Counted from the stretch's first letter, positions 37,129 to 48,344 are shown. The stretch is 64,000 nt of DNA from Leifsonia sp. 71-9 (GCF_001898805.1 NZ_MKVJ01000022.1:62001-126000), one strand, 5' to 3'. Notes: generated by a model not told the origin, from the letters alone. Numbers and translations: made by a program.

Positions 37129-38026
37129 GCCCTACCTGCCCCCGCTCCGCGTGCCCGTCCGCACCATCGGCGCGCGCACCTTCGACTTCTCGCGGCACGT
37201 CGCCGTGATGGCCGTCGTGAACCGGACCCCCGACTCCTTCTACGACCAGGGGCGCACGTACGCCCTGGAGGCCGCCGTCGACGCGTGCTTCGAGGCCGTC
37301 GCGCTCGGCGCCGACTGGGTCGACATCGGCGGCGCCCCGTTCGCTCCCGGCGACCCCGTCCCGGTCGAGGACGAGATCGAGCGCGTGACCCCCGTCGTGA
37401 GCCGGCTGCGGGAGGGGTCCGACGTCGTCATCTCGGTCGACACCTTCCACGCGCGGGTCGCGCGCGCCTCCATCGACGCCGGCGCCACCGTCATCAACGA
37501 CACGACCGGGCTCAGCGATCCCGACCTCGCCCGCGTCGTCGCCGACAGCGCGGCCACCCTCGTCATCACGCACAGCCTCGCCGAGCCGCGCACCGTCTAC
37601 CCGCGCCCGCAGTACGGGGATGTCGTCGCCGAGGTCTCCGCCTTCCTGCTCGACCGCGTCGACCGGGCGCTCGCCGCCGGGGTGCCGGAGGAGCGGATCA
37701 TCATCGACCCCGGGCACGACCTGAACAAGAACACCCTCCACTCGCTCGAGCTCACCCGCCGCCTCTCCGAGCTGGCCGACCTCGGCTACCCGGTGCTCGC
37801 CGCCGTTTCGAACAAGGACTTCATCGGCGAGACCCTGGATGCTCCGCGCAGCGAGCGCCTCGAAGGTTCGCTCGCCGCGGCCGTCGTCTCGATCGTCAAC
37901 GGCGCCCGGATCATCCGGATGCACGACGTGCATGCCTCGGTCGCCGCCGCCCGCATGACGGAGGCCATCCTCGGCCTGCGCGCGCCCGCCTACCTGAAGC
38001 ACAACATGGGAGACGTGAATGAGTGA
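37115..38026 (+). CDS. Dihydropteroate-synthase-family protein (FolP2-like)
   Basis: A 303-residue TIM-barrel pterin-binding protein. VMAVVNRTPDSFYDQG, WVDIGGAPFAPG and IIDPGHDLNKN correspond to conserved DHPS segments. The second segment differs from the usual DIGGESTRPG by lacking the Ser-Thr-Arg. This points to an FolP2-like homologue that may not make dihydropteroate. The TTG at 37115 gives the longest frame; a GTG at 37151 is another possible start. It is coupled at both ends (14- and 8-base overlaps). Confidence 0.82.
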   Translation: MPRSEPYLPPLRVPVRTIGARTFDFSRHVAVMAVVNRTPDSFYDQGRTYALEAAVDACFEAVALGADWVDIGGAPFAPGDPVPVEDEIERVTPVVSRLREGSDVVISVDTFHARVARASIDAGATVINDTTGLSDPDLARVVADSAATLVITHSLAEPRTVYPRPQYGDVVAEVSAFLLDRVDRALAAGVPEERIIIDPGHDLNKNTLHSLELTRRLSELADLGYPVLAAVSNKDFIGETLDAPRSERLEGSLAAAVVSIVNGARIIRMHDVHASVAAARMTEAILGLRAPAYLKHNMGDVNE

Positions 38027-38771
38027 CGCCGCCATCGGACGCCTGTTTCCCGCGCCCGCGCAGGACGCCCTGAGCGACGCCGACCTCACCGCGCTCTACG
38101 ACCTCCCGACGCGCTCGCCGTGGGTGCGCGTCAACTTCGTGAGCAGCGTGGACGGCGCCGCCACCGTGCAGGGCCTGTCCGCCGGGCTCGGCGGCGACGC
38201 CGACCACCGCGTCTTCGACCTCCTGCGCCGCCTGTGCGACGTCGTCGTGGTCGGCGCGGGCACCGTGCGCGCCGAAGGGTACGGCCCCATGCGCGTCGAC
38301 CGCGCCGCCCAGCGCGCCCGCGTCGCGGCCGGCCTGACCGAGCAGCCCGTGTTCGCGCTGGTCTCGGCCGGGCTCGATCTCGACCCGGCCAGCCCGATCT
38401 TCACGGACGCGCCGGTGCTGCCGATCGTCGTCACCACCGAGACGGCCCCCGCGGAGAAGCGCGACGCCCTCGCCGCCGTGGCCGACGTCCTCGTCTGCGG
38501 CGTCGACCGGGTCGACCCCGCCGCCATGGTCGCCGCTCTCGGCGAGCGCGGTCTCGCCCGCATCCACTGCGAGGGAGGCCCGCACCTCTTCGGCGACCTC
38601 ATCACCGCCGACTCCGTCGACGAGCTCTGCCTCACCGTCAGTCCCGAGCTCGTCGCCGGCACCGCCTCCCGCATCGCGACCGGCGCCACCCCGCCCGTCC
38701 CGCGCGAGCTGCGCCTGGCCCATGTGCTCCAGAGCGAGAGCACCCTGCTGCTGCGCTATGTCCGCCCCTGA
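38019..38771 (+). CDS. RibD C-terminal / dihydrofolate-reductase-like protein
   Basis: A 250-residue protein of the pyrimidine reductase family. RVNFVSSVDGAATVQGLS, VVVGAGTVRAEGYGPMR and HCEGGPHLFGDLI are the conserved cofactor and substrate segments of the RibD reductase domain. No deaminase domain is present. Next to a FolP2-like protein it may act in a pterin or flavin-related pathway; that link is inferred from overlap with both neighbours. Confidence 0.88.
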   Translation: MSDAAIGRLFPAPAQDALSDADLTALYDLPTRSPWVRVNFVSSVDGAATVQGLSAGLGGDADHRVFDLLRRLCDVVVVGAGTVRAEGYGPMRVDRAAQRARVAAGLTEQPVFALVSAGLDLDPASPIFTDAPVLPIVVTTETAPAEKRDALAAVADVLVCGVDRVDPAAMVAALGERGLARIHCEGGPHLFGDLITADSVDELCLTVSPELVAGTASRIATGATPPVPRELRLAHVLQSESTLLLRYVRP

Positions 38772-39693
38772 CCCCGCCACGGCGCCCGAGGTGCGGCCCG
38801 CCATCGACGCAGCACTGGTGCGCCGGCTCGTCGACACCCAGTTCCCGCAGTGGCGCGGCCTCCCCATCGCGCCCGTGGAGCACGACGGCTGGGACAACCG
38901 CACCTTCCGGCTCGGGAGCGAGCTGAGCGTGCGCCTGCCGAGCGCCGCGGGGTACACGGGGCAGGTCGCCAAGGAGCAGGAGTGGCTGCCGCGTCTCGCC
39001 TCCCGGCTGCCGCTGCCCATCCCGCAACCCGTGGCCGTCGGCGTGCCCGGCGACGGGTATCCGTTTCCGTGGTCGGTGTACCGGTGGCTCCCGGGCCGGC
39101 CGCTCGCGCTCGCGCTCGCGCGGCGCGAGGTGGGTGGGGCGGACGGGGTGGATGACGTGGACGCCGTCGACGCCGTCGTGCTCGCCCAGGACCTCGGCGC
39201 GTTCCTCGTCACCCTCCGCGGAGTCGATGCGACCGACGGCCCCGCGCCCGGCCCGCACAACTTCTTCCGCGGCGCCCCGCCCGGCGTCTACGCCGACGAG
39301 GCCGTCGCGGCGATCGCGCTGCTCGGCGACGACGCGCCCGCCGCGCGCGCCATCTGGGAGCGGGCCACCGCGTCGCGCTGGGAGGCCGCGCCCGTCTGGT
39401 TCCACGGCGACGTCGCCGAGGGCAACCTCCTCGTCGACTCCGGCCGCCTCAGCGCCGTCATCGACTTCGGCACCTCCGGCGTCGGCGACCCCGCCTGCGA
39501 CCTCGTCCTCGCCTGGACCATGTTCGACGACCCCGCACGCACCGCGTTCCGCGACGCCGTCGCCCTCGACGACGCCACCTGGGCGCGCGCCCGCGGCTGG
39601 GCCCTCTGGAAGTCCGCCATCACCCTCCGCGACCACCCCACCGACCCCGCAGCCCGCACAACGCTGCGCCGCCTTCTCACCGACCCGGCCTGA
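38758..39693 (+). CDS. Aminoglycoside-phosphotransferase-family kinase
   Basis: A 311-residue APH/choline-kinase-like protein. Readable motifs are WDNRTFRLG (nucleotide loop), WFHGDVAEGNLLV (catalytic Asp) and VIDFGTSGVGDPACDLV (metal-binding Asp). The family mostly acts on small metabolites, and resistance should not be assumed. The ATG at 38758 overlaps the previous gene by 14 bases and is the last member of the four-gene unit that starts at 35911. Confidence 0.85.
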   Translation: MSAPDPATAPEVRPAIDAALVRRLVDTQFPQWRGLPIAPVEHDGWDNRTFRLGSELSVRLPSAAGYTGQVAKEQEWLPRLASRLPLPIPQPVAVGVPGDGYPFPWSVYRWLPGRPLALALARREVGGADGVDDVDAVDAVVLAQDLGAFLVTLRGVDATDGPAPGPHNFFRGAPPGVYADEAVAAIALLGDDAPAARAIWERATASRWEAAPVWFHGDVAEGNLLVDSGRLSAVIDFGTSGVGDPACDLVLAWTMFDDPARTAFRDAVALDDATWARARGWALWKSAITLRDHPTDPAARTTLRRLLTDPA

Positions 39694-39777
39694 CCCGTCC
39701 CGGCCACCTGGCCCTCCAGCAACTCCGGCGATTTGGCGCGAATCCACGCGGATCACCGGAACAACGGCGAACCGAGC

Positions 39778-39815
39778 GGCGTGTCGCCGGAGATCTCCGG
39801 AGTTCCGGCGACGCC
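39778..39815. terminator. GC-rich inverted repeat between convergent genes
   Basis: GTCGCCGGA at the left pairs with TCCGGCGAC at the right, with outer GGCGT/ACGCC also complementary. The loop carries a second small palindrome (GGAGATCTCC). It abuts the helicase stop codon and may end transcription from both directions. There is no U-tract. Confidence 0.45.
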
Positions 39816-39816
39816 C

Positions 39817-41460
39817 CTAGGCAGCCTGCAGCGTGTGCGCGTCCAGGATCGTGTACGAGTACCCCTGCTCGGCCAGGAACCGCTGCCGGTTCTGCGCGAA
39901 GTCCTGGTCGACCGTGTCCCGGGAGACCAGCGTGTAGAAGTTCGCCGACAGCCCCGACTCCTTCGGGCGCAGGAGGCGGCCGAGACGCTGCGCCTCCTCC
40001 TGCCGCGAGCCGTACGAGCCGGAGACCTGGATGGCGACCGTCGCCTCCGGGAGGTCGACCGAGAAGTTCGCGACCTTGCTGACGACCAGCACCTGCGTGC
40101 GCCCGTCGCGGAACTCCTGGTACAGCCGCTCGCGCTCGTCCACCGGCGTCGCGCCCGTGAGCTGCGGCGCGCCCAGCGCCTCGGCGAGTTCGTCGATCTG
40201 ATCGAGGTACTGGCCGATCACGAGGATGCGCTCGCCCGCGTGCCGGTCGACGAGCTGCCGCACGACGTCCAGCTTGGCCGGGGCGGTCGCCGCGAGGCGG
40301 TAGCGCTCGTCGTCCGCGGCGGCCGCGTAGCTGAGCCGCTCGGAGGCGGGGAGGTCGATGCGCACCTCGTAGCACGCGGCGGGGGAGATGAAGCCCTGCG
40401 CCTCGATCTCCTTCCACGGCGCGTCGAAGCGCTTGGGACCGATCAGGCTGAAGACATCGCCCTCGCGGCCGTCCTCGCGCACGAGCGTCGCGGTCAGACC
40501 GAGGCGGCGGCGGGCCTGCAGCTCGGCGGTCAGCTTGAACACCGGCGCGGGCAGGAGGTGCACCTCGTCGTAGACCACGAGTCCCCAGTCGAGCGCGTCG
40601 AGCAGCGCCAGGTGGGCGTACTCGCCCTTCCGCTTGGCCGTGAGGATCTGGTAGGTCGCGATCGTGACCGGCTTGACCTCCTTCACCTGCCCGGAGTACT
40701 CGCCGATCTCGTCGGCGGTCAGGGTCGTGCGCTTGAGCAGTTCGTCGCGCCACTGCCGCGCCGACACCGTGTTGGTGACGAGGATCAGCGTCGTGGTCTT
40801 GGAGGTCGCCATCGCCCCCGCGCCGACGAGCGTCTTGCCCGCGCCGCAGGGCAGCACGACCACGCCCGAACCGCCGTCGAAGAAGTTGGTGACCGCCTTG
40901 CGCTGGTAGTCGCGCAGCGCCCAGCCGTCCTCGATCAGCCCGATGTCGTGCGGGGTGCCGGGGGTGTAGCCGGCGAGGTCCTCGGCGGGCCAGCCGAGCT
41001 TCACCAGCTCCTGCTTGAGCTGCCCGCGCGCCCACGCCTGCACGGCGAACGTCGTGTCCCCGCGGCGCTCGAGCAGCAACGGCGCGATGCGCTTGGCGCT
41101 CGCCACCTCGGTGAGCACGGCCAGGTCGTCCGACCGCAGCACCAGCTCGCCCTCGTCGTCGCGCGCGATCGCGAGGCGCCCGTAGCGGCCGACGGTCTCC
41201 GCCACATCCACCGACACCGTCTGCGGGATGGGGAACTTCGAGTACCGCTCGAGCGTGCCCAGCATGTCCTCGGCCGTGTGGCCCGCGGCGCGCGCGTTCC
41301 AGAGCCCGAGCCGGGTGATCCGGTAGGTGTGGATGTGCTCGGGGGCGCGCTCCAGCTCGGCGAAGACGGCGAGATCGTGGCGGGCGTCCTCGGCATCGGG
41401 GTGGGCGACCTCCAGCAGGACGGTGCGGTCGCTCTGGACGATCAGGGGGCCATCGGACAT
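39817..41460 (-). CDS. XPB-type DNA repair helicase
   Basis: A 547-residue superfamily 2 helicase. An XPB-like N-terminal damage-recognition region precedes motif I (LPCGAGKTLVGAGAM), motif II (VVYDEVHLL, a DEVH box), motif III (GLTATLVRED, with the RED triad usual for XPB) and motif VI (QRLGRLLRPK). It is the bacterial XPB group common in actinobacteria. It is followed upstream on the same strand by a helicase-associated protein gene. Confidence 0.93.
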   Translation of the reverse strand: MSDGPLIVQSDRTVLLEVAHPDAEDARHDLAVFAELERAPEHIHTYRITRLGLWNARAAGHTAEDMLGTLERYSKFPIPQTVSVDVAETVGRYGRLAIARDDEGELVLRSDDLAVLTEVASAKRIAPLLLERRGDTTFAVQAWARGQLKQELVKLGWPAEDLAGYTPGTPHDIGLIEDGWALRDYQRKAVTNFFDGGSGVVVLPCGAGKTLVGAGAMATSKTTTLILVTNTVSARQWRDELLKRTTLTADEIGEYSGQVKEVKPVTIATYQILTAKRKGEYAHLALLDALDWGLVVYDEVHLLPAPVFKLTAELQARRRLGLTATLVREDGREGDVFSLIGPKRFDAPWKEIEAQGFISPAACYEVRIDLPASERLSYAAAADDERYRLAATAPAKLDVVRQLVDRHAGERILVIGQYLDQIDELAEALGAPQLTGATPVDERERLYQEFRDGRTQVLVVSKVANFSVDLPEATVAIQVSGSYGSRQEEAQRLGRLLRPKESGLSANFYTLVSRDTVDQDFAQNRQRFLAEQGYSYTILDAHTLQAA

Positions 41461-41530
41461 AACGGCTGAGTCTACGCCGCGCGGCTGGCCGTCAGGCTGG
41501 GTGCGCGCTCGCCACGCTGCCCGCCGCCCG

Positions 41531-43474
41531 TCACGCCGGCCGCACGCCCTTCACACTCGACAGCGGCAGCGTCCGCTCGATGTCGGCCGCCCGATCCCGC
41601 CCGCGCAGGCGCCCGCCGCCGACCCCGGTCGGCTCGAGCAGGTAGTCCACCGTGCGCCCGTCGGGCATCGCGACCTCCACGATCACCGTCTGCCGGGCGC
41701 GCACGGCCTGGTCGAGCTGGCGGGCCAGCCACTGCTCACCGGTGTCGTCCGTCGTCGCCTCGTCCACCGCGCGCAGCCGCTCGACCAGCTCGCGGTCCTG
41801 GTCGCGGGAGGCGACGGGATGCGGATGCGCGTACCGCTGCCTCCGCAGGGCCACCGGAACGCCGTCGTCGTCCTCGGCGACCACGGGGTACCGGGCATCT
41901 GAGAGGGCCCAGAACACCACATCCCGCGGGAACCGGCTGCGCAGCTCGTCGGCGTGCACCGGGGCCAGCCGCAGCGACGACAGCGACTGGTCGACCTGGA
42001 TCGTGCGCAGCAGGGTGGCGTCGGCCGAGTGGATGGCGCTGCGGGCATCCCCGTCGTCCACAGCCCGCACCCGCACGCGCCCGTGCCGCTCGGTCACATC
42101 CGTGATCAGGTAGTCCAGCGGCTGCGGGAGGCCGGTGAGCGAGATCCCGGCCAGGAAGTCCCGGATGCTCGACGCCGACTCGCCGGCGGTGATCGCGCGG
42201 TCGATCGAGGCGGGGGAGAAGCGGAAGGTCGACGCCAGCGCCCGGCTCTCGAGGTCGGCCATCCCGCGCAGGCGCGCCTCCAGGTCCGGGGCGAGCGGTC
42301 CGGGCGAGATGACGGTGAGGTCGTGTTGCAGGTAGACGCCGCGCACCTGGGCGGGGAAGGCGGGCGTGAGCAACGCGGCCGCGGCCTCGGGCCCGTGCTC
42401 CACCAGCTCGGTCCCGGCGCTGGAGGGGGCTCCGGCGGCGGTCACGCCGAGCCATTCCGCGTCGCGCGGGTGGGCATCCACCCGCTGCTGCGCCTGCTCG
42501 GGCGCCGCCGGGTACAGCCAGGCGACGTGCTCGCGCAGGCTGTCGCCCCACGAGGCGCGACTGCGGGCGGCCACGAGGGCGCGCAGGTCGTCCGGCAGTG
42601 CGTCGAGCCAGGCCGCCACGAGGGCGCGCCAGCGCTCGGGAGTGGAGGCGTGGAGCCACTCGGCCGCGGGCTCGGTGGGCAGCCAGACGCCGTCCTCCAG
42701 CGCGGCGAGCCCGGCACGGGAGGCGACCGACAGCACGGTCGGGATGGCGGACGCGTCGACCGCGAGGGCCTCGGCGAGCCGCTTCACCGCGGGCAGGGCC
42801 AGGCCGCCGCGCTGCAACTCGCGGGCACCCTCCCGTGAGAGCTCGGCCAGCAGCTCGGAGACCGCGACGACCGCGTCGAACGCCCGGTCGGCGGCGAGGC
42901 GGTCGGTGAAGCGGCGCTCCGTGTCCGGCACCGGCGCGAGGGCGGGCGGTGGCGCGGTGTGCAGCAGGTCGTCGGGCGATGGGAGGGTCGCCTCCGGCCA
43001 CGCGGTCAGCCGCGCGAAGACCGCGTCGTAGGTCGTGAAGCCGTGGGGAGCCGGGCGGGAGCCGCTGTCGTCCGCGTCGCCCGCGCCGTCTCCGCCGCCC
43101 GCGCCCTCGCCGCCATCGCTCCCGTCCTCGGCGGCCGCGGGCTGCGCCAGGAGCAGCGCGCTCAGCGCCTCCAGCGCGGACTCCACGGCCGGGACGCTCA
43201 GCCCCGCGGTGGCCGGCTCGTCGGCGAGCAGAGCGGCGATGGCCTCCACGCCGAGCGGCTCATCCGCGTGCCCCAGCGCGATCAGCACGGCGAGGCGGGT
43301 GCGGTCGAGGCCGACCAGTGCCCGCTGGACCGATTCGGCGTCCAGCAGCGCCTCGGCCAGGTCGAAGAAGTCGGAGACCCCCGCACGCCGGATGCTGCGG
43401 CGGTGCAGGGAGGAGATGAGCGCGTCGTCGCCGAGCGCTCGCAGACGCGCCGCCAGAGCGAGCGTCGTCGTCAT
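41531..43474 (-). CDS. Helicase-associated domain protein (XPB/Ssl2-like)
   Basis: A 647-residue protein that often accompanies bacterial XPB in actinobacteria. It carries no helicase ATPase motifs. The central and C-terminal regions match the XPB/Ssl2-like helicase-associated domain (VYLQHDLTVISPGPLAPDLE, then FRFSPASIDRAITAGES). A Gly/Asp-rich insertion lies at about residues 113-138. I placed the start at the ATG at 43474, which gives the family N-terminus. It precedes the XPB gene by 70 bases on the same strand. Confidence 0.85.
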   Translation of the reverse strand: MTTTLALAARLRALGDDALISSLHRRSIRRAGVSDFFDLAEALLDAESVQRALVGLDRTRLAVLIALGHADEPLGVEAIAALLADEPATAGLSVPAVESALEALSALLLAQPAAAEDGSDGGEGAGGGDGAGDADDSGSRPAPHGFTTYDAVFARLTAWPEATLPSPDDLLHTAPPPALAPVPDTERRFTDRLAADRAFDAVVAVSELLAELSREGARELQRGGLALPAVKRLAEALAVDASAIPTVLSVASRAGLAALEDGVWLPTEPAAEWLHASTPERWRALVAAWLDALPDDLRALVAARSRASWGDSLREHVAWLYPAAPEQAQQRVDAHPRDAEWLGVTAAGAPSSAGTELVEHGPEAAAALLTPAFPAQVRGVYLQHDLTVISPGPLAPDLEARLRGMADLESRALASTFRFSPASIDRAITAGESASSIRDFLAGISLTGLPQPLDYLITDVTERHGRVRVRAVDDGDARSAIHSADATLLRTIQVDQSLSSLRLAPVHADELRSRFPRDVVFWALSDARYPVVAEDDDGVPVALRRQRYAHPHPVASRDQDRELVERLRAVDEATTDDTGEQWLARQLDQAVRARQTVIVEVAMPDGRTVDYLLEPTGVGGGRLRGRDRAADIERTLPLSSVKGVRPA

Positions 43475-43497
43475 CGCGGCGGTCCGCGGTCGCCCGC

Positions 43498-43794
43498 CTA
43501 GCGCCGGCCCTTGGTGTCCAGGGCCTTGGCGGCCTTCGCCGCCTTGCTGCGCTGGCGGCCGACGACGATGATCAGCGCGATGATGAGCACGAACGCGATC
43601 GGGAGGGCGATCAGCGGGAAGACGAAGACCGCCGGCCACAGCCCCTCACCCGATCCCTGCTGCGCGAATCCGCCCACAGCGGTGCCGATCAGGATGGCCG
43701 CGATGCAGACCAGAGAGACGATCACGAGCGCCGCGATGATGTACGAGAGGACGCGCTGCACACGAGATGCGGGCGCTGGGGTCTGCTGGGTCAC
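43498..43794 (-). CDS. Small multi-pass membrane protein of unknown function
   Basis: A 98-residue protein with two long hydrophobic segments (about 15-40 and 52-78) and a basic, Lys/Ala-rich C-terminus that should face the cytoplasm. No family recognised. The stop is 23 bases from the start of the helicase-associated gene on the same strand, so it may be cotranscribed with it. It is divergent from the cold-shock-like gene. Confidence 0.7.
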   Translation of the reverse strand: MTQQTPAPASRVQRVLSYIIAALVIVSLVCIAAILIGTAVGGFAQQGSGEGLWPAVFVFPLIALPIAFVLIIALIIVVGRQRSKAAKAAKALDTKGRR

Positions 43795-43850
43795 GAAATC
43801 AAGGATAATTGAGGTTGGTCATTCGATCCCCCATGTGAAGTGAGGTTCCC

Positions 43851-44223
43851 ATGCCAACCGGCAAGGTCAAGTTCTACGACGATGAGAAAGGCTTCGGCTT
43901 CATCAGCGCCGACGACGGTCAGGAGGTCTTCCTGCACGCCTCCGCGCTGCCCGCCGGCGCGGTCGTCAAGGCGGGATCGCGCCTCGAGTTCGGCATCGCC
44001 GACGGCAAGCGCGGTGCGCAGGCGCTGTCGGTGCGCGTCCTCGAGACGCCCCCGAGCCTCGTGAAGATGAAGCGCAAGTCGGCCGACGACATGGCGATCA
44101 TCGTGGAGGATCTGGTCAAGCTCCTCGACGGGATCGGCTCCAACCTGCGTCGCGGCAAGTACCCCGACAAGCAGCACGGCGCGAAGATCGCCGCTGTGCT
44201 GCGGCGCGTTGCGGACGACCTGG

Positions 44224-44231
<8 letters not shown>
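43851..44231 (+). CDS. Cold-shock-domain protein with C-terminal extension
   Basis: A 126-residue protein. The first 65 residues are a cold-shock domain with an intact RNP1 (KGFGFIS) and RNP2 (EVFLHASAL). The remaining 60 residues are helical and basic (KMKRKSADDMAII, then SNLRRGKYPDKQHG) and are typical of a conserved actinobacterial CspB-like subgroup. RNA binding is expected. It overlaps the DUF3027 gene by eight bases. Confidence 0.92.
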
Positions 44232-45051
<820 letters not shown>

Positions 45052-45158
45052 GACCCACAACGCGAGACCGACCAGGACGGCCCGCCGATCATCCGTCTTC
45101 GCGGGTGTCGGATCGGGCCGTCTCTCGTCGTCTCGGAGCCAGAGCCGCATGGCGGTGC

Positions 45159-46346
<1,188 letters not shown>

Positions 46347-46404
46347 TCATCGGCAGCAAGTAGGCTCTAGTGCGACATTCGCGTGCCTGCAAGTGGAGGG
46401 GTTC

Positions 46405-47100
46405 ATGACCGATCTGATCGACACGACCGAGATGTACCTTCGCACCATCTTGGAGCTCGAGGAGGACAACATCGTCCCCCTGCGGGCGCGCATCTCCGAG
46501 CGCCTCGGGCACTCCGGCCCCACGGTCTCGCAGACCGTCGGCCGCATGGAGCGCGACGGCCTCGTCGTCGTCTCCGGCGACCGCCACCTCGAGCTCACCG
46601 AGGAGGGCCGCCGCAAGGCCGTCAACGTCATGCGCAAGCACCGCCTCGCGGAGCGCCTGCTCAGCGACGTGATCGAGCTCGAGTGGGAGTACGTCCACGA
46701 AGAGGCCTGCCGCTGGGAGCACGTCATGAGCGAGCAGGTCGAGCGCAAGCTGCTCACCATGCTCGGGCACCCGACGGAGTCGCCCTACGGCAACCCCATC
46801 CCGGGTCTCGGCGACCTCGGCGACCTCGGCACGACCGAGGTGGCCACGCAGAACCTCGTGAACCTCGTCGACGTCGTGCGCGGCTCCGACTCCGGGGTGA
46901 CTGCCAGGATCCGCCGGCTCGGCGAGCCGGCGCAGGTCGACCCCGAGCTGCTGCTGCAGCTCAAGCAGGCCGGTGTCTTCCCCGGCTCGACCGGCACTTT
47001 CTCCGCCGCCGGTTCGTACGTCGGCGTGCAGATCGAGGGCTTCGAGACCGGCCTGGAGCTGCCCAACGAGCTCGCCGCCCACATCTTCGTCGAGGCCTGA
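46405..47100 (+). CDS. ideR: DtxR/IdeR-family metal-dependent repressor
   Basis: A 231-residue iron-activated regulator. The N-terminal winged helix is typical (TEMYLRTILELEEDNI, then GPTVSQTVGRMERDGL). The dimerisation/metal domain carries the ligand set around EEACRWEHVMSEQVE (Cys, Glu, His) and MRKHRLAERLL. The C-terminal SH3-like domain is present, which MntR-type proteins lack, so iron rather than manganese is favoured. GGAGGGG lies upstream of the ATG at 46405. It likely represses the iron box at 533-551. Confidence 0.92.
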   Translation: MTDLIDTTEMYLRTILELEEDNIVPLRARISERLGHSGPTVSQTVGRMERDGLVVVSGDRHLELTEEGRRKAVNVMRKHRLAERLLSDVIELEWEYVHEEACRWEHVMSEQVERKLLTMLGHPTESPYGNPIPGLGDLGDLGTTEVATQNLVNLVDVVRGSDSGVTARIRRLGEPAQVDPELLLQLKQAGVFPGSTGTFSAAGSYVGVQIEGFETGLELPNELAAHIFVEA

Positions 47101-47152
47101 GTTCCGTTACCTTTTCGTTAAAAAAGCTCCGAAAAGATGTGACAAACGGGTG

Positions 47153-47310
47153 AGCGTCCCGTAGTCTCTTACGAGTCCGAACGGGCCACAACCGGCCCAC
47201 CAGGACCCGAACCGGGACGCTCCACACCCCCTGAACCCGTCTCCCGGTTCGTGAAGCCGAAGCCAATTCGCATCGGGCGGGGGCAGCCACCCTAGGGTTG
47301 CCGGAGCGCA
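47153..47310 (+). promoter_or_regulatory. Structured 5' leader of the NlpC/P60 gene, candidate riboswitch
   Basis: GAGCGTCCCG at about 47152-47161 is fully complementary to CGGGACGCTC at 47213-47222. A GGGCC/GGCCC hairpin sits between them. Further downstream is GTGAAGCCGAAGCC, which resembles a conserved segment of actinobacterial ydaO-type c-di-AMP riboswitches. Those riboswitches commonly precede NlpC/P60 and Rpf genes. The match is partial, so class assignment is tentative. Confidence 0.4.
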
Positions 47311-47321
47311 GGAGGATGCAC

Positions 47322-48305
47322 TTGGCCCACTCGAGTACGCCCGGCCCTGCCCAGGACCGCACGAGCACCGAAGCCACACCGACGACCGCCGAGACGGGCA
47401 TCCCCGCCTCCTCCGCAGCGGTCTCCCGCCGCTCGCTCCGCGCTGAGCGCACCACGCAGGCTGCCGCCCCGCAGCGCACGAGCACCGCTGCCCGTGCCGC
47501 CGCTCCGGCGAAGCCCACCGCATCGTCGTCCGGCGGTTCCGCCTCCACCGGCTCCACCGCCGTCGTGAAGAAGACCCCCGCCAAGAAGCGCAAGGGCGGC
47601 TGGGCCATCAACGTCGCGGTCATGACCGTCGCGACCGGCATCATCGCCACCATGTCTCTTCCCGCCTTCGCCTTCAACCCGGACAACGCCGAGAACTCCG
47701 CCTTCGGCCCCTCCGCCGCCGACAGCATGAAGAAGGCCCAGTCGCAGAGCGTCGAGGTCGGCACCACCGTCGCCTCCGCCGCCGTCGCCCGCGACGCCGC
47801 CTCGGCCACCACCGAGGAGCAGCTCGCCTCGCAGAAGGCCGCTGCAGCCGCCTCCGCTGCCGCAGAGGCCGCCCGCCAGCGCGCCGCCGTCAGCCTCACG
47901 AACTACGCGAACAGCTACTCCGGCCCGTCGGTCTCCGACTTCCTGGCCAACCCGCCCTACCCCAACTTCAGCCTCGACTCCGTCTTCTCGGTGGCGCAGC
48001 AGTACATCGGCACCCCGTACGTCTTCGGCGGCGCCTCGCCCGCGGGCTTCGACTGCTCGGGCTACGTGCAGTTCGTCTACGCCCAGTTCGGCGTCTCCCT
48101 CCCGCACTCCGTGTCGGGTCAGGCCGCGGCCGGCAAGCGCATCTCCATCGCCGACGCCCGCCCCGGCGACATCGTCATCATGTCCGGCCACGACGGCTTC
48201 TACGCCGGCAACGGCAACATCATGGACGCCCCCGAGGTCGGCCGGTCCATCTCGGTGCGCCCCATCTGGACGAGCGACTTCTACATCGTCCGCCTCGGTA
48301 TCTGA
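47322..48305 (+). CDS. NlpC/P60-family cell-wall hydrolase
   Basis: A 327-residue exported peptidase. A long basic Ala/Thr/Lys-rich N-terminus precedes one hydrophobic segment (about residues 95-118) that ends in a signal-peptidase-like SLPAFAF. A short Ala-rich coiled region follows, then the C-terminal NlpC/P60 domain. Its catalytic Cys is in GFDCSGYVQFVY and the His in MSGHDGFYAG. I favour the TTG at 47322 because AGGAGG at 47310-47315 is six bases upstream; the ATG at 47316 would touch the binding site. The unusually long cytoplasmic-looking leader is odd for a secreted protein. Confidence 0.85.
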   Translation: MAHSSTPGPAQDRTSTEATPTTAETGIPASSAAVSRRSLRAERTTQAAAPQRTSTAARAAAPAKPTASSSGGSASTGSTAVVKKTPAKKRKGGWAINVAVMTVATGIIATMSLPAFAFNPDNAENSAFGPSAADSMKKAQSQSVEVGTTVASAAVARDAASATTEEQLASQKAAAAASAAAEAARQRAAVSLTNYANSYSGPSVSDFLANPPYPNFSLDSVFSVAQQYIGTPYVFGGASPAGFDCSGYVQFVYAQFGVSLPHSVSGQAAAGKRISIADARPGDIVIMSGHDGFYAGNGNIMDAPEVGRSISVRPIWTSDFYIVRLGI

Positions 48306-48344
48306 TTCGTGTCCGGCCGGTGAACTCCTCCCGGCCCGGCTGTG

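Noticed and set aside
38758-39693. Antibiotic resistance by the aminoglycoside-phosphotransferase-like gene
   Set aside because: Family membership alone does not show this; the gene is coupled to metabolic genes and the fold is used by many metabolite kinases.
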